Below are positions 42,621 through 51,878 of a stretch of DNA of 64,000 bases, piece by piece. The stretch comes from Chloroflexota bacterium (GTDB lineage: Bacteria > Chloroflexota > Anaerolineae > Anaerolineales > Villigracilaceae). The first letter of the stretch is position 1. The number at the start of each line of letters is the position of its first letter. The translations under genes were made by a program, and so were the position numbers. The stretch covers positions 124,001 to 188,000 of the forward strand of contig JACRBI010000024.1 in the NCBI GenBank assembly GCA_016234495.1. Reading direction: 5' to 3'. The notes under the pieces were generated by a model. That model saw only the letters and a list, made by a program, of their open reading frames with translations, was not told the origin of the DNA and made no database searches.

Positions 42621-43724
42621 AGGCAGAGGAAGCCCAATTCCATTTAACCCTACTGTAGAAGGGTCTTTCGGCCACAACCCCGCGACTGTTTCGCCGCAGT
42701 TCGGGCATTTTCCCTCCCCCGTGATTCTATATTTTTGGATGACATACCCGCTTCTTTTCACAAGCTGATAGTTGCACGCCGGACAATAAGTAGTTTCATA
42801 CTCCCCGACATTGCCCGGCAAATTCCCAGCGTACACATATCTCAACCCGGCCTCGCGCCCAATCTCCGCCGCGCGGATCAATGTTTTCGCGTCCGTGTTA
42901 TCAGGCTCGGTCATTTTGTAATCTTTATGGAAAGCCGTCACATGCCAGGGGATATCAACCGAAAGACCCGCCAGAAAACGCGCCGCCTCCCACAACTCTT
43001 CATTCGAATCGTTAAAGCCCGGAATCGCCAGGGTCACCACCTCAACCCAGATGCCCATTTCGCGCGCGCGCTTGATTCCGTCCAAAGTATTTTCCAAGGT
43101 CCCGCCCAGTTTGCGATAATTTTTATCGCTCATGCATTTCAAGTCCACCTTGTACGCATCCAAATACGGACTCAAATATTCCATCACCTCGGGCGTGTTA
43201 TTTCCATTGGACACATAAGCGCACATCAACCCGTTTGCCTTTGCCAGTTTAAAAATTTCAACCGCCCACTCGCTTGTAATCAATGGTTCATTATATGAAG
43301 AGACAATCACCGAAGCCTTGGTTCTTTTTGCATGTTCCAAAATTTGAACGGGCGTTATCTTTCTTATATATTGCACTGAAATATCAGAAGACGGGTCGCG
43401 CAACGCCTGCGACGTGAGCCAGTTTTGGCAGTAGCCGCAGTGATAGTCACAGCCCAACATTCCAAACGTCAATGCGCGCGCGCCGGGCAGCACATGTGAA
43501 AAGGGTTTCTTCTCGATCGGGTCACTTTGCAGGGCAGCGACATAGCCAAACGGCACGCGCAATTTTCCGCCCTGATTAAATCTCACCTGGCAAATTCCGC
43601 GTTTGCCTTCGCGGATCAGGCAGCGATGTCCGCACGCGAGACAGCGCACTGCGCCGTCAGCCTGCGCTTCGTACAATTCGCCTTCACTGGTCAAGCCATC
43701 CAATACATTTGCCAGCGAACTCAT
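42612..43724 (-). CDS. amrS: AmmeMemoRadiSam-type radical SAM protein
   Basis: 370 aa, with GGAG before the ATG. The radical SAM cluster is in FGMLGCDYHCGYCQNW near residue 90 (CxxxCxxC). The N-terminal CLACGHRCLIREGKRGICQVR and the C-terminal CPACNYQL and CPNCGETVAG add further cysteine pairs typical of this family. VSSYNEPLITSEWAVEIFKLA follows the cluster, as in pyruvate formate-lyase activase relatives. The associated AmmeMemoRadiSam proteins A and B are not nearby. The precise reaction is unknown. Confidence 0.85.
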   Translation of the reverse strand: MSSLANVLDGLTSEGELYEAQADGAVRCLACGHRCLIREGKRGICQVRFNQGGKLRVPFGYVAALQSDPIEKKPFSHVLPGARALTFGMLGCDYHCGYCQNWLTSQALRDPSSDISVQYIRKITPVQILEHAKRTKASVIVSSYNEPLITSEWAVEIFKLAKANGLMCAYVSNGNNTPEVMEYLSPYLDAYKVDLKCMSDKNYRKLGGTLENTLDGIKRAREMGIWVEVVTLAIPGFNDSNEELWEAARFLAGLSVDIPWHVTAFHKDYKMTEPDNTDAKTLIRAAEIGREAGLRYVYAGNLPGNVGEYETTYCPACNYQLVKRSGYVIQKYRITGEGKCPNCGETVAGLWPKDPSTVGLNGIGLPLPLW

Positions 43725-43736
43725 TACAACTCCGTA

Positions 43737-43759
43737 GTCACGTTACAAACGTGACCTAC
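43737..43759. repeat. Palindromic repeat family A at the amrS/mobA divergent region
   Basis: GTCACGTT, ACA, AACGTGAC, then CTAC (43756-43759); preceded by GTA. The same 8-3-8 layout with CTAC occurs at 3513-3535 and inside pheT at 56094-56116. It fills most of the short gap between the two divergent genes, directly before the mobA -10 box. Confidence 0.8.
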
Positions 43760-43774
43760 TATAATACGCCCATG
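43760..43774 (+). promoter_or_regulatory. -10 box six bases before mobA start, leaderless candidate
   Basis: TATAAT (43760-43765), six bases, then ATG (43772). No ribosome-binding site is present. The -35 region falls on the palindromic repeat. Confidence 0.5.
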
Positions 43775-44368
43775 TTAACTGTTGTCATTCAAGCCGGCGG
43801 CGCATCCTCGCGCATGGGCGAAGATAAAGCCTTGAAACTTTTCCTTGGGCGCCCGCTTATTCAACGCGTGATCGAGCGGCTGACTCCAATCGCGGATGAG
43901 ATCATCGTCACGACGAACCGCCCCGCCGATTATGCCTTCCTTAACTTGCGCCTCATCCCTGACCTGAAGCCGGGGCGCGGCGCCCTGGGCGGACTCTACA
44001 CTGCCATCGCTTCCGCTTCGCATCCGCTGGTGGCTGTGGCGGCCTGCGACATGCCCTTCGCGAGTCAAAACTTCTTCGAAGGCGCGCGCAGACTCATCGT
44101 CGAGGAAGAAGCGGATGTCCTCATTGCAAAAACAGACGAAGGCTATGAACCTCTCCACGCGTTGTATCGCCGCGAGACTTGTCTGCCCGCAATCGAATCA
44201 GCGATTGACGCAGATCAATGGAAGGTCATCTCGTGGTTTCCAAAAGTTAAAGTACGAACACTTACAGCGGATGAAGTCAATTCACTTGACCCATCCGGTC
44301 TATGCTTTTGGAATCTAAATACGCCGGAAGAATTTTTGGAAGCGGAGAAGTGCGCTAACGAACAATGA
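43772..44368 (+). CDS. mobA: Molybdenum cofactor guanylyltransferase (MobA-like)
   Basis: 198 aa from the ATG at 43772; an upstream in-frame start at 43709 would translate the palindromic repeat. The nucleotide-binding opening VVIQAGGASSRMGEDKALKLFLG is the GTP-binding signature, and LVAVAACDMPFASQNFF near residue 90 gives the metal-binding Asp. MobA joins GMP to molybdopterin for DMSO-reductase-family enzymes. No molybdoenzyme is in this window. CTP- or GTP-using relatives are possible but less likely. Its 3' end overlaps the usp gene by 14 bases. Confidence 0.86.
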   Translation: MLTVVIQAGGASSRMGEDKALKLFLGRPLIQRVIERLTPIADEIIVTTNRPADYAFLNLRLIPDLKPGRGALGGLYTAIASASHPLVAVAACDMPFASQNFFEGARRLIVEEEADVLIAKTDEGYEPLHALYRRETCLPAIESAIDADQWKVISWFPKVKVRTLTADEVNSLDPSGLCFWNLNTPEEFLEAEKCANEQ

Positions 44369-44777
44369 GCACCGGGCAGGGCGCGTGAGCCAGGACTTTC
44401 TGGCTTGTGCTTCCGAGCAGCAGCCCCGCCAACTTGCCGAGTCCGCGCGAACCCATGACGATCACATCGCTCTTGCGCGTGGCAGCGACATCAATGACAG
44501 CCTCGGCAGCCGGTCCTTCGATCAACTCGGTGTGGATTTTACACGGCAATTCGCCTACCGCGTTGAGAGCGTTTTGCAAAACAGATTTTGCCTCGTCCAT
44601 GCGTGCATCAATTGCATATTGCAGGTTCGGCTCGCCCAGATAAGGCGGGATAAAATCGTAGGCAACAACGATCCGAAATTCCTTTGCGTTCATGGTGCGT
44701 GCGAGATCGGCAGCGACACGCGCGGCGTGCAGGGCGTGTTCGGAACCGTCAACGGCCAGCAAAATCTTATCAAACAT
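44355..44777 (-). CDS. Universal stress protein (UspA family)
   Basis: 140 aa from the ATG at 44777, with AGGAGG upstream; a longer frame from 44816 crosses the promoter region. MFDKILLAVDGSEHALHAAR opens the fold. The C-terminal IVMGSRGLGKLAGLLLGSTSQKVL holds the Gly-x2-Gly-x9-Gly-Ser ATP-binding motif, so it belongs to the ATP-binding branch. It shares a short AT-rich divergent region with the cysteine desulfurase-like gene. Confidence 0.92.
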   Translation of the reverse strand: MFDKILLAVDGSEHALHAARVAADLARTMNAKEFRIVVAYDFIPPYLGEPNLQYAIDARMDEAKSVLQNALNAVGELPCKIHTELIEGPAAEAVIDVAATRKSDVIVMGSRGLGKLAGLLLGSTSQKVLAHAPCPVLIVR

Positions 44778-44847
44778 GATGCCTCCTTTTGTGTGGGGTA
44801 CAATCTTAGTATACAACTACACTGTCAAATTTTCATAGGAGTTTCGC

Positions 44848-46131
44848 ATGTCTCTCGACACTTCGACCCAGCTCAGCGCAAGTCTTAATTTGATCCGTCA
44901 ACAATTTCCCTCCTTGAATCGCCCCGCGATATTCTTCGACAATCCCGGCGGGACGCAGATCGCAAAGCAAAGCCTTGAGCGCATCAACAAGTATCTGATT
45001 GAATGTAACGCAAATCATGAGGGCGCGTTTGCCACCAGCATTGCCTCGGATGCGGTTCTGGATGAAGCCCACCGCGCAATGGCAGATTTCTACAACGCCC
45101 CGTCTTCCGATGAAATTGTCTTCGGCAACAATATGACCACGCTCACCCTGCATATCAGCCGTTCGATCTCACGTGACTGGCATGAAGGCGATGAGATCGT
45201 CGTCACCCGCCTCGACCACGATGCCAACGTCACCCCCTGGGTGCTGGCCGCGCAGGACCGCGGAGTCAAAGTCAACTGGGTGGATTTTGATGTTGAAGAC
45301 GGCACTCTAAAATTGGATGATCTGCAAAAAGCGCTGGACCGTAAACCGCGCCTGCTGGCTGTGGGCTACGCCTCCAACTCGCTTGGGACGATCAACCCAA
45401 TTGAAAAAATCATCAAGATGGCGCACGCTGCCGGCACGCTGGTTTACATTGACGCTGTCCAATACGCGCCGCACGGCCCGATTGACGTTCAAAAATTGGA
45501 TTGCGATTTTCTGGTCTCGTCCGCTTATAAATTCTTCGGCACACATGCCGGGATTCTCTTCGGCAAACGCGACCTGCTTGAAAAATTAACCGCGTACAAA
45601 GTCCGCCCTGCCACGAATAAACTACCGGGCAAATTTGAAACCGGCACACAAAATCACGAGGGCATCGCGGGCGTTCTGGGCGCCATCGAATATTTTGAAT
45701 GGATCGGCAAAGAGTTCGGCGGCAACACCATTGAAGGATTAAAAGAAGAGGGCTATCAAGGACGCGGCCTCGAACTCAAAAAAGGGATGACTGCCATTCG
45801 CGCCTACGAATTCGAACTTGGGCGCGCGCTTCTTTCCACGCTGGAAGCTGTTCCCGGTTTACGTTTATATGGTCTCACCGACGTGCGCCGCCTCGAAGAC
45901 CGGGTTGCCACATTCTCGTTCCGTTTGAAGGATATGCATCCGCGGGCCGTTGCTGAAAAACTAGCCCAACGGGGAATCTATGTTTGGGACGGAAATTACT
46001 ACGCCGTCAACGTGACCGAAAGGCTGGGGCTGGAAGAGAATGGCGGCATGGTGCGCGTCGGCGCTGCGCATTACAACACCCTCGAAGAAGTGGCAAAACT
46101 AGGCGAAGCCTTGCAGATGATCGCAAAATGA
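44848..46131 (+). CDS. Cysteine desulfurase-like class V PLP enzyme
   Basis: 427 aa with AGGAG before the ATG. FFDNPGGTQIAKQSLERI opens the fold, IVVTRLDHDANVTPW near residue 115 holds the conserved His that stacks on PLP, and FLVSSAYKFFGTHAGILFG near 225 contains the PLP lysine. The family clusters with cysteine desulfurases, but the loop that carries the catalytic Cys in SufS/IscS is not seen. I therefore name it desulfurase-like only. No suf or isc genes are adjacent. Confidence 0.85.
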   Translation: MSLDTSTQLSASLNLIRQQFPSLNRPAIFFDNPGGTQIAKQSLERINKYLIECNANHEGAFATSIASDAVLDEAHRAMADFYNAPSSDEIVFGNNMTTLTLHISRSISRDWHEGDEIVVTRLDHDANVTPWVLAAQDRGVKVNWVDFDVEDGTLKLDDLQKALDRKPRLLAVGYASNSLGTINPIEKIIKMAHAAGTLVYIDAVQYAPHGPIDVQKLDCDFLVSSAYKFFGTHAGILFGKRDLLEKLTAYKVRPATNKLPGKFETGTQNHEGIAGVLGAIEYFEWIGKEFGGNTIEGLKEEGYQGRGLELKKGMTAIRAYEFELGRALLSTLEAVPGLRLYGLTDVRRLEDRVATFSFRLKDMHPRAVAEKLAQRGIYVWDGNYYAVNVTERLGLEENGGMVRVGAAHYNTLEEVAKLGEALQMIAK

Positions 46132-46176
46132 CACGCGCAGTGCCCATGTTTATGGTTATGGTAAACTCCGATTTAT

Positions 46177-48804
46177 ATGTTTAGCTGGCAGCGGAAAAAC
46201 CTTATCCTTGCAGTTTACGGACTGTTGGTTTCAATTGGCGCATTCATCGCCGCCGTCTTCATCTTTCTGATTCCATCCGACCCCGGAAATAATTTCTTTC
46301 TGGGGTTTTCTGTTCAAAGACTGGCATTGATCGGCGGCATAATTTCAGCGGGGCTTGCAGCGGTTGCTTTTTCAATCAAGGTTTATCAGAATCAAATTTA
46401 CGCCGAACGAATTTGGCACTCGCTGTTTGAGCGCGAATCAATTGCAGGTGCAATCCGCTGGGGGGCGGCAGTCATATTTATCGCAGGTTGGATTGCCTCC
46501 TTTACGCCGCCATATCGGTTTGGGGATTTCAAAGAATACTTTATCCGCATTTCTCCAATAATAAACTGGCTGACATTCGCAAGCCTGTTAACCCTCGCAA
46601 TCTCATCCATCGAAAAATACGGATTCAACTGGCAGCAACTCGTCCACGTGTTGCGCGCGCAGAGGAAGACGCTCGTAATTGCGCTAATTTCAATGGCGGT
46701 CTTCACCCTGACCTGGGTCATGATCGCCGTCACCGGCATGGGTGTACGGGTCAGCGAAGATTACTGGTACGGAGCTGGCGTTCCGATTTTAGGGCTGCAA
46801 GTTCTACTGGCTTTGGTGATCGGGCTTGGCGTGTTGTATCTGGAACGTTCATCACCCACCCTGCTGCTTCGTTCTGATTTATTCATTTTTATTTTTATTT
46901 GGGGGCTGGCAGCTTTTCTTTGGGTTCGTGAACCTCTCCAGCCCAGTTATTTTTCTCCGTTGTCGCATCTCCCAAACCTTGAGTATTACCCGTATTCTGA
47001 CGCAATCACTTTTGACATAGGCAGTCAGTTCGCCCTCATCGGTCAAGGAATCAATAACGGCCTTTTCTTTGACCGCGCTTTGTACATGGGCTTTTTGGTA
47101 TTCCTGCATTCGCTGGCAGGGCAGGACTACGCCCAGGTCGTTGCATTGCAGGCTGGCATCTATGCTGTTTTCCCCGCGATTCTATTTCTGCTGGGAAAAG
47201 CGATTCATGGCCGGTCCTTTGGCCTGATGCTTGCGATCCTGGCAGCCTTACGGGGCATCAACAGCCTCGCTGCCAGCAATATGATCGACCTCGCCAATCA
47301 AAAACAAATGCTGACCGATTTCCCCACCGCGATCTTTATCGCCTGGTTTGCTTTGATGGCGGTTAAGTGGGTAAAGTCGCCCGGTAAAAATTTTCCGTAC
47401 GCACTTTGGGTGGGCGGCATAACCGGGCTGGCAGTTATGTTACGCACGCACGCGCTCTTTCTCGGGCTGTTCGCAATTGTTCTGGCAGCAGTCGTATACT
47501 GGCGTCAAAAACTGCGCGGATTGATCGTTTCAGTTCTGCTGGTAATTACCCTGTTCGCAAGCATCCTCCCATGGGGGCTGCATAACAGCGGGTCTGTCTT
47601 CGATGTATACATGGTACGGATTCGAACCGTGCTCGAGGCGCGCTACCCCGTCCCTCTCCCGGCAGCGAGCCCAGTACCAGCGCCAACAGGGATCGTTACT
47701 CTAAGCCAGGAAACTGCCACACCTATTCCAGTATCAGCCGTCCCGACGCCAGCCGACGCGAACATTCCAGAGCCAGTCGTTAATTCCGAGAGCGGCATCC
47801 AGCCCTCGACGATATCCAGCTCGCTTGCAACACATTTCCTGCACAACATTGTTACGTCAATATTAATTCTGCCAGCCACTCCATTCATCCATGATCTCGA
47901 TCACACCTTGAATAAGGTAACGCCATTTTGGGAACAATATTGGGATGGCAGGATGAGCTTTGGCATTGCGCTCTTTGTGTTCCTCAACCTGTTCATTATT
48001 GCGCTGGGCATGGGCGCAAGCTGGAGATCAGCCAAACTTGCTGGTCTGATTCCTTTGGGTGTTTTCCTCACCTATAATCTTGCGAATGCCCTTGCCCGCA
48101 CCTCAGGCGGCCGCTATATTGTCCCGGTGGATTGGGCGGTTGTATTTTATTTTGCGCTCGGCTTGCTGCAAATTATTCTTTGGGGAACAACTTTGCTTAA
48201 CTTTGGTGTCGAGATTGCTGCCCAGAATGGGAATGACCGATCAGCCTGGACCTGGGAGCCGATTAAGGCAGCCCCGTGGATACTCCTCCTCTTTTTGTTT
48301 GCCGGCGGACTATTGCCCATGTCTGAGTTATTTTTCCCGAGGATGTATCCGCTTCAAACTCAAGCGGATCTGCTCGCCACTCTGGACGAAAAAGGCTACA
48401 TGCAGGAAATGGGGTTTGACAGGTCAACACTGCAAGCTGCATCTGACCAATGGCCGTCTCTTAAAATAATAAACGGGCGCGCATTGTATCCGCGTTATCT
48501 TTTTGAGAACAAAGGCGAAGCCAAAAATGCGTATCCCTACCTCACATTGGGGTATCCAAGAATTGCCCTGACTGTGATCGGACCGCTGGGAACGACCCAT
48601 GTCATCCTGCCGCAAGATGGCGCGCCTGATTTCTCGAACGCGTCGGATGTCATTGTGCTTGGCTGCCTGAATGGACAGAATATGGACGCGCTCGTTGTTG
48701 TTCTGATTCAAGAAAGCGCAATGGTTTACTCTCGAGAACCTTCCGCGCCGCTGCAGTGTCCTTTGCCTCAGCCGGTATGTGATGAGAATCATATTTGCCG
48801 CTAG
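46177..48804 (+). CDS. Large polytopic membrane protein, GT-C-like
   Basis: 875 aa. About twelve to fourteen hydrophobic helices fill residues 8-700, then a soluble C-terminal domain of about 130 residues. The loop after an early helix pair has PNLEYYPYSDAITFDIGSQ, with acidic residues where GT-C transferases keep them, and LVFLHSLAGQDYAQVVALQ follows, as in GT39-type proteins. A Pro/Thr/Ala-rich insert near 490-535 sits in an outside loop. The TAG stop (48802-48804) is built from the IS630 target TA plus the next base. The uninterrupted site also reads TAG, so the protein is not shortened. Confidence 0.65.
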   Translation: MFSWQRKNLILAVYGLLVSIGAFIAAVFIFLIPSDPGNNFFLGFSVQRLALIGGIISAGLAAVAFSIKVYQNQIYAERIWHSLFERESIAGAIRWGAAVIFIAGWIASFTPPYRFGDFKEYFIRISPIINWLTFASLLTLAISSIEKYGFNWQQLVHVLRAQRKTLVIALISMAVFTLTWVMIAVTGMGVRVSEDYWYGAGVPILGLQVLLALVIGLGVLYLERSSPTLLLRSDLFIFIFIWGLAAFLWVREPLQPSYFSPLSHLPNLEYYPYSDAITFDIGSQFALIGQGINNGLFFDRALYMGFLVFLHSLAGQDYAQVVALQAGIYAVFPAILFLLGKAIHGRSFGLMLAILAALRGINSLAASNMIDLANQKQMLTDFPTAIFIAWFALMAVKWVKSPGKNFPYALWVGGITGLAVMLRTHALFLGLFAIVLAAVVYWRQKLRGLIVSVLLVITLFASILPWGLHNSGSVFDVYMVRIRTVLEARYPVPLPAASPVPAPTGIVTLSQETATPIPVSAVPTPADANIPEPVVNSESGIQPSTISSSLATHFLHNIVTSILILPATPFIHDLDHTLNKVTPFWEQYWDGRMSFGIALFVFLNLFIIALGMGASWRSAKLAGLIPLGVFLTYNLANALARTSGGRYIVPVDWAVVFYFALGLLQIILWGTTLLNFGVEIAAQNGNDRSAWTWEPIKAAPWILLLFLFAGGLLPMSELFFPRMYPLQTQADLLATLDEKGYMQEMGFDRSTLQAASDQWPSLKIINGRALYPRYLFENKGEAKNAYPYLTLGYPRIALTVIGPLGTTHVILPQDGAPDFSNASDVIVLGCLNGQNMDALVVVLIQESAMVYSREPSAPLQCPLPQPVCDENHICR

Positions 48805-49996
48805 TGTTTCACTAATTTGAATATTTTGTATAGATTATACTTGGTGGATGCCCACAAAATATCATGTTACCCTGACCGAAGCAGAGCGCCAAGAATTAGA
48901 GAGACTGATCCGAAGCGGCGAATCATCGGCACGAACTCAAACGCGCGCACGGATTTTGTTGCTGACTGACGAGAACCAGAAAAAGAAAATAGGCACGGAA
49001 GAAATCGCGGCTGTTCTGATGTGTTCTCTGCCAACCATTACCGCCATTCGCAGGAAATTTGTCGAAGGCGGACTGGATAACGGCTTATATGATAAGCCTC
49101 GCCCAGGGGCAATCCCGAAAATCACAGGCGAGATTGAAGCGCAATTAACGCTTCTGGCTTGCAGTGCGCCGCCAGAAGGAAAAGCGCGTTGGACATTGCA
49201 ATTGCTGGCGGATAAGCTGGTTGAATTGAAATTGGTAGACAGTATTAGCGATGTAGCCGTCATGAAGCGGCTAAAAAAAATGAACTTAAGCCTTGGCTCG
49301 TAAAGTCTTGGGTGATTGCCAAGCCGTCCGCGCAGTTTGTAGCAAAGATGGAAGACGTTCTGGAAGTATATGAGCGTCCCTATGACCCAAAACATCCTTT
49401 GGTATGCGTAGATGAAAGCAGCAAGACCTTGCATGACACGCCACATGGCACGTTGCCAATGGTGAAAGGGCAGCCACCACGGGAAGACTACGAGTACAAA
49501 CGAAATGGCACAGCCAATATTTTCATGGCGGTTGAACCCTTGATTGGGAAGCGAAAAACGTTTGTAACCGACCAGCGCACCAAACAAGATTTTGCAGAGT
49601 TGTTGCGTTTTCTGTCGGATGATGAATATCCCGGCGCAGAAAAGATTGTATTGGTCACAGATAATCTCAATACACATTCGCCTGCATGTTTATATGAGCG
49701 CTTTGAGCCTGCGGAAGCCAGACGATTGGCACAACGTTTCGAATGGCATTACACGCCAGAGCATGGCTCTTGGTTAAACATGGCTGAAATTGAATTGAGC
49801 ATCCTCAGTCGTCAGTGTACCAAGCGCAGAATTCCTGATAAACCAACTCTTACAAAAGAGGTTGCGGCTTGGGAGAAAGAGCGCAATAATTTAAAGGTAC
49901 AGATTAATTGGCAATTCAGGTCTGACGATGCTCGCATTAAACTTAAACGACTTTATCCTGTTTTTGTTGAAAAACAATCAAGTTAGTGGAGCACTA
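48802..49996 (+). mobile_element. IS630-family insertion sequence, first copy
   Basis: Terminal inverted repeats start GTGTTTCACTAATTTGA at 48804 and, read backwards from 49994, GTGCTCCACTAACTTGA. TA dinucleotides at 48802-48803 and 49995-49996 flank it, as expected for IS630/Tc1 elements. One transposase is encoded in two overlapping frames. The right TA is at the same time the left TA of the second element. It lies between two convergent genes. Confidence 0.93.
48848..49986 (+). CDS. IS630-family DDE transposase, joined by a -1 frameshift
   Basis: The first frame (48848-49303) encodes a helix-turn-helix domain: TRARILLLTDENQ, TEEIAAVLMCSLPTITAIRRKF, PKITGEIEAQLTLLACSAPP. The second frame (from about 49275 to 49986) holds the catalytic domain with Asp in PLVCVDESSKTL, Asp in IVLVTDNLNTHSPA and Glu in HGSWLNMAEIELSIL. 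The frames join at CTAAAAAAAATG (A-run 49273-49280), an A-AAA-AAA slippery site, to give KNELKPWLVKSW, which is the normal IS630 linker. A TATACT box lies six bases before the ATG. The catalytic residues are intact, so this copy may be active. Confidence 0.9.
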
Positions 49997-51188
49997 GCGC
50001 TCTGTTAACTTGAATTTTTTACAACAATGATGGGGAAAGTCGCTTAAGTTTAATGCGCACATTGTCTGCTTTGAATTGCCAATTGATCTGCGCCTTTCCA
50101 TGATTACGGTCTTTCTCCCAAGCAGTGACTTCAACTGCAAGAGTTTCCTTGTTGGAAATCCTTCGTTTTGTTCACTGGCGACTGAGAATTCTTAATTCAA
50201 TTTCAGCCATGTTTAGCCAGGAACCATGCTCTGGTGTATAGTGCCATTCAAATCGTTGCGTCAATCGTCTCGCCTCAGCAGGCTCAAATCGTTCATACAA
50301 GCACGCAGGTGAATGCATGTTGAGATTGTCAGTCACCAACGCAATTATTTCGGCATCAGGATATGCATCATCAGACAGGTAGCGCAACAACTCTGCAAAA
50401 TCCCGTTTGGTGCGCTGGTCGGTTTCAAACGTTTTTCGTTTACCAACCAAGGGCTCAACCGCCATGTAAATATTGGCTGTGCCATTTCGTTTGTACTCGT
50501 AGTCTTCACATGACGGCTGCCCTGTAGTCATTGGCAAGGTGCCGCGTGGCGTATCATGCAAGGTCTTGCTGCTTTCATCTACGCACACCAGAGGGTGTTT
50601 CGGGTCATACGGACGCTCATAAACTTCTAGAACGTCTTCCATCTTCGCTACAAACTGCGCGGAAGGCTTGGCTATCACCCAAGACTTTACGAGCCAAGGC
50701 TTAAGTTCATTTTTTTTAGCCGTTTCATTACAGCCACATCGCTAATACTGTCCAGTAGTTTGAGTTCAACAAGTTTGTCTGCCAGTAATTGCAATGTCCA
50801 ACGCGCTTTTCCTTCTGGTGGTGCGCTGCAAGCCAATAGTGTTAATTGCGCTTCAATCTCGCCGGTGATTTTCGGCTCTGCACCTGGACGCGCCTTGTCA
50901 TACAGTGCATTTTCCAGTCCGCCTCCTACATATCTCTGGCGGATGTGGGTGATGGTTGGCAAGGAGCATAGTAATGCTGAGGCAATCTCTTTTGTGCTCA
51001 TCTGGGTCTTTTGGTTTTCGTCGGATAACAACAAAGTTCGAGCACGGGTTTGAGTACGTGCTGACGATTCGCCGCTACGGATCAGCGTATCCAGTTCCTG
51101 GCGATCTGCTTTCGACAATTGAACATGATATTTGGTATTCATCCACCAAGTATAACCAACACAAAATAATCATGTTAGCCAAATACTA
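49995..51188 (-). mobile_element. IS630-family insertion sequence, second copy, inverted
   Basis: The ends read GCGCTCTGTTAACTTGAA (from 49997) and, from the other side, GTATTTGGCTAACATGA (from 51186), bounded by TA at 49995-49996 and 51187-51188. It abuts the first copy tail to tail with a shared TA. The two differ at many synonymous positions, so they are related elements rather than a fresh duplication. Confidence 0.92.
50019..51142 (-). pseudogene. IS630-family transposase with premature stop
   Basis: The first frame runs 51142-50687 and the catalytic frame starts near 50713, joined at the same A-run slippery site as in copy one. The Asp-Asp-Glu residues are present, ending in NMAEIELRILSRQ. 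The next codon, TGT in copy one, is TGA here (50172-50174). Downstream the frame stays open for another 50 codons to a TAA at 50019-50021 and still resembles copy one (AWEKDRN, INWQF, RIKLKRL). The protein therefore probably lost its last 51 residues through one nonsense change. Confidence 0.85.
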
Positions 51189-51195
51189 GGTTGAT

Positions 51196-51220
51196 AAAAA
51201 CCCCGCCGTTCTGCGGCGTG
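51196..51220 (-). terminator. Terminator of the nurA/HAS-barrel operon
   Basis: CGCCG (51204-51208) and CGGCG (51214-51218) form a short hairpin; on the minus strand it is followed by GGGTTTTT. It lies just beyond the IS pair and before the HAS-barrel stop. It may originally have served the convergent membrane-protein gene too. Confidence 0.65.
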
Positions 51221-51254
51221 ATGGCATTTGGCGATGAGTTATTTGGAAATAGTC

Positions 51255-51851
51255 TCAAGAGAAAAGTTCACCCAATGCGCCCAAAGCAGACATCAATGTG
51301 GGGTAGTCATCTCTCAACAAGGTGATCAGTTCTTGTACGGCGGTTTCCTGCCATTTGCCGTCTTTTTGCGCCCTGCCGGCTTGCTGGAAATGCGCAGCCA
51401 GCACTTCGCCGATGGGAATGTCCTTCGAGTTCAAGATGTGCCTGAAATACCCGAACCGCCCCGCAGATGTGAACTTGATCAACTCAGCGTCATCGCATAA
51501 ATAGATCACATCCAAACTCAGCGGCGGACGCGGCGGCAGCAAATGATGAATCTTCCCATCCTGCTCGTACCCCACCGCCAGCACAGACATCTCCACCGGC
51601 ACAATGCGCCGCTCACGGTTGTCGCGCATCGCTTCCGCGCTGACGTTTTCCGCCGTCACCAGTTGGCGCACCAGCCCGTCATCGTCAATGTGAATATCGT
51701 GGATCAGGCCGTACACCTGATAATCTTCGCCCAGCGGCGCGCGCACCAGCGCCCCAAAGGAAGGGACGTTCAATTGATTCACGCGGCAACCCGCAATAAA
51801 GCCAGTTGTCCCTGCGCGCAGCAGCCGTCCGATTTCGATTTGTTGTGTCAT
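51255..51851 (-). CDS. HAS-barrel domain protein
   Basis: 198 aa with AGGAG upstream. IGRLLRAGTTGFIAGCRV, then PSFGALVRAPLGEDYQVYGLIHDIHID near residue 30, resembles the HAS-barrel found at the N-terminus of the HerA translocase. Here the domain is a separate protein with its own helical C-terminus (EVLAAHFQQAGR, ELITLLRDDYPTLMSALGAL). It is the second gene after nurA, so it probably helps to dock NurA or a HerA-type ATPase. No HerA ATPase follows: the next sequence is a terminator and the IS pair. Confidence 0.7.
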   Translation of the reverse strand: MTQQIEIGRLLRAGTTGFIAGCRVNQLNVPSFGALVRAPLGEDYQVYGLIHDIHIDDDGLVRQLVTAENVSAEAMRDNRERRIVPVEMSVLAVGYEQDGKIHHLLPPRPPLSLDVIYLCDDAELIKFTSAGRFGYFRHILNSKDIPIGEVLAAHFQQAGRAQKDGKWQETAVQELITLLRDDYPTLMSALGALGELFS

Positions 51852-51878
51852 TGTTTATTCTCCTGCCCCCACCCATCC

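Noticed and set aside
48804..48850. Disruption of the large membrane protein by the IS630 element
   Set aside because: Rejoining the sequence across both elements still gives a TAG stop at the same codon, so the protein is not truncated.
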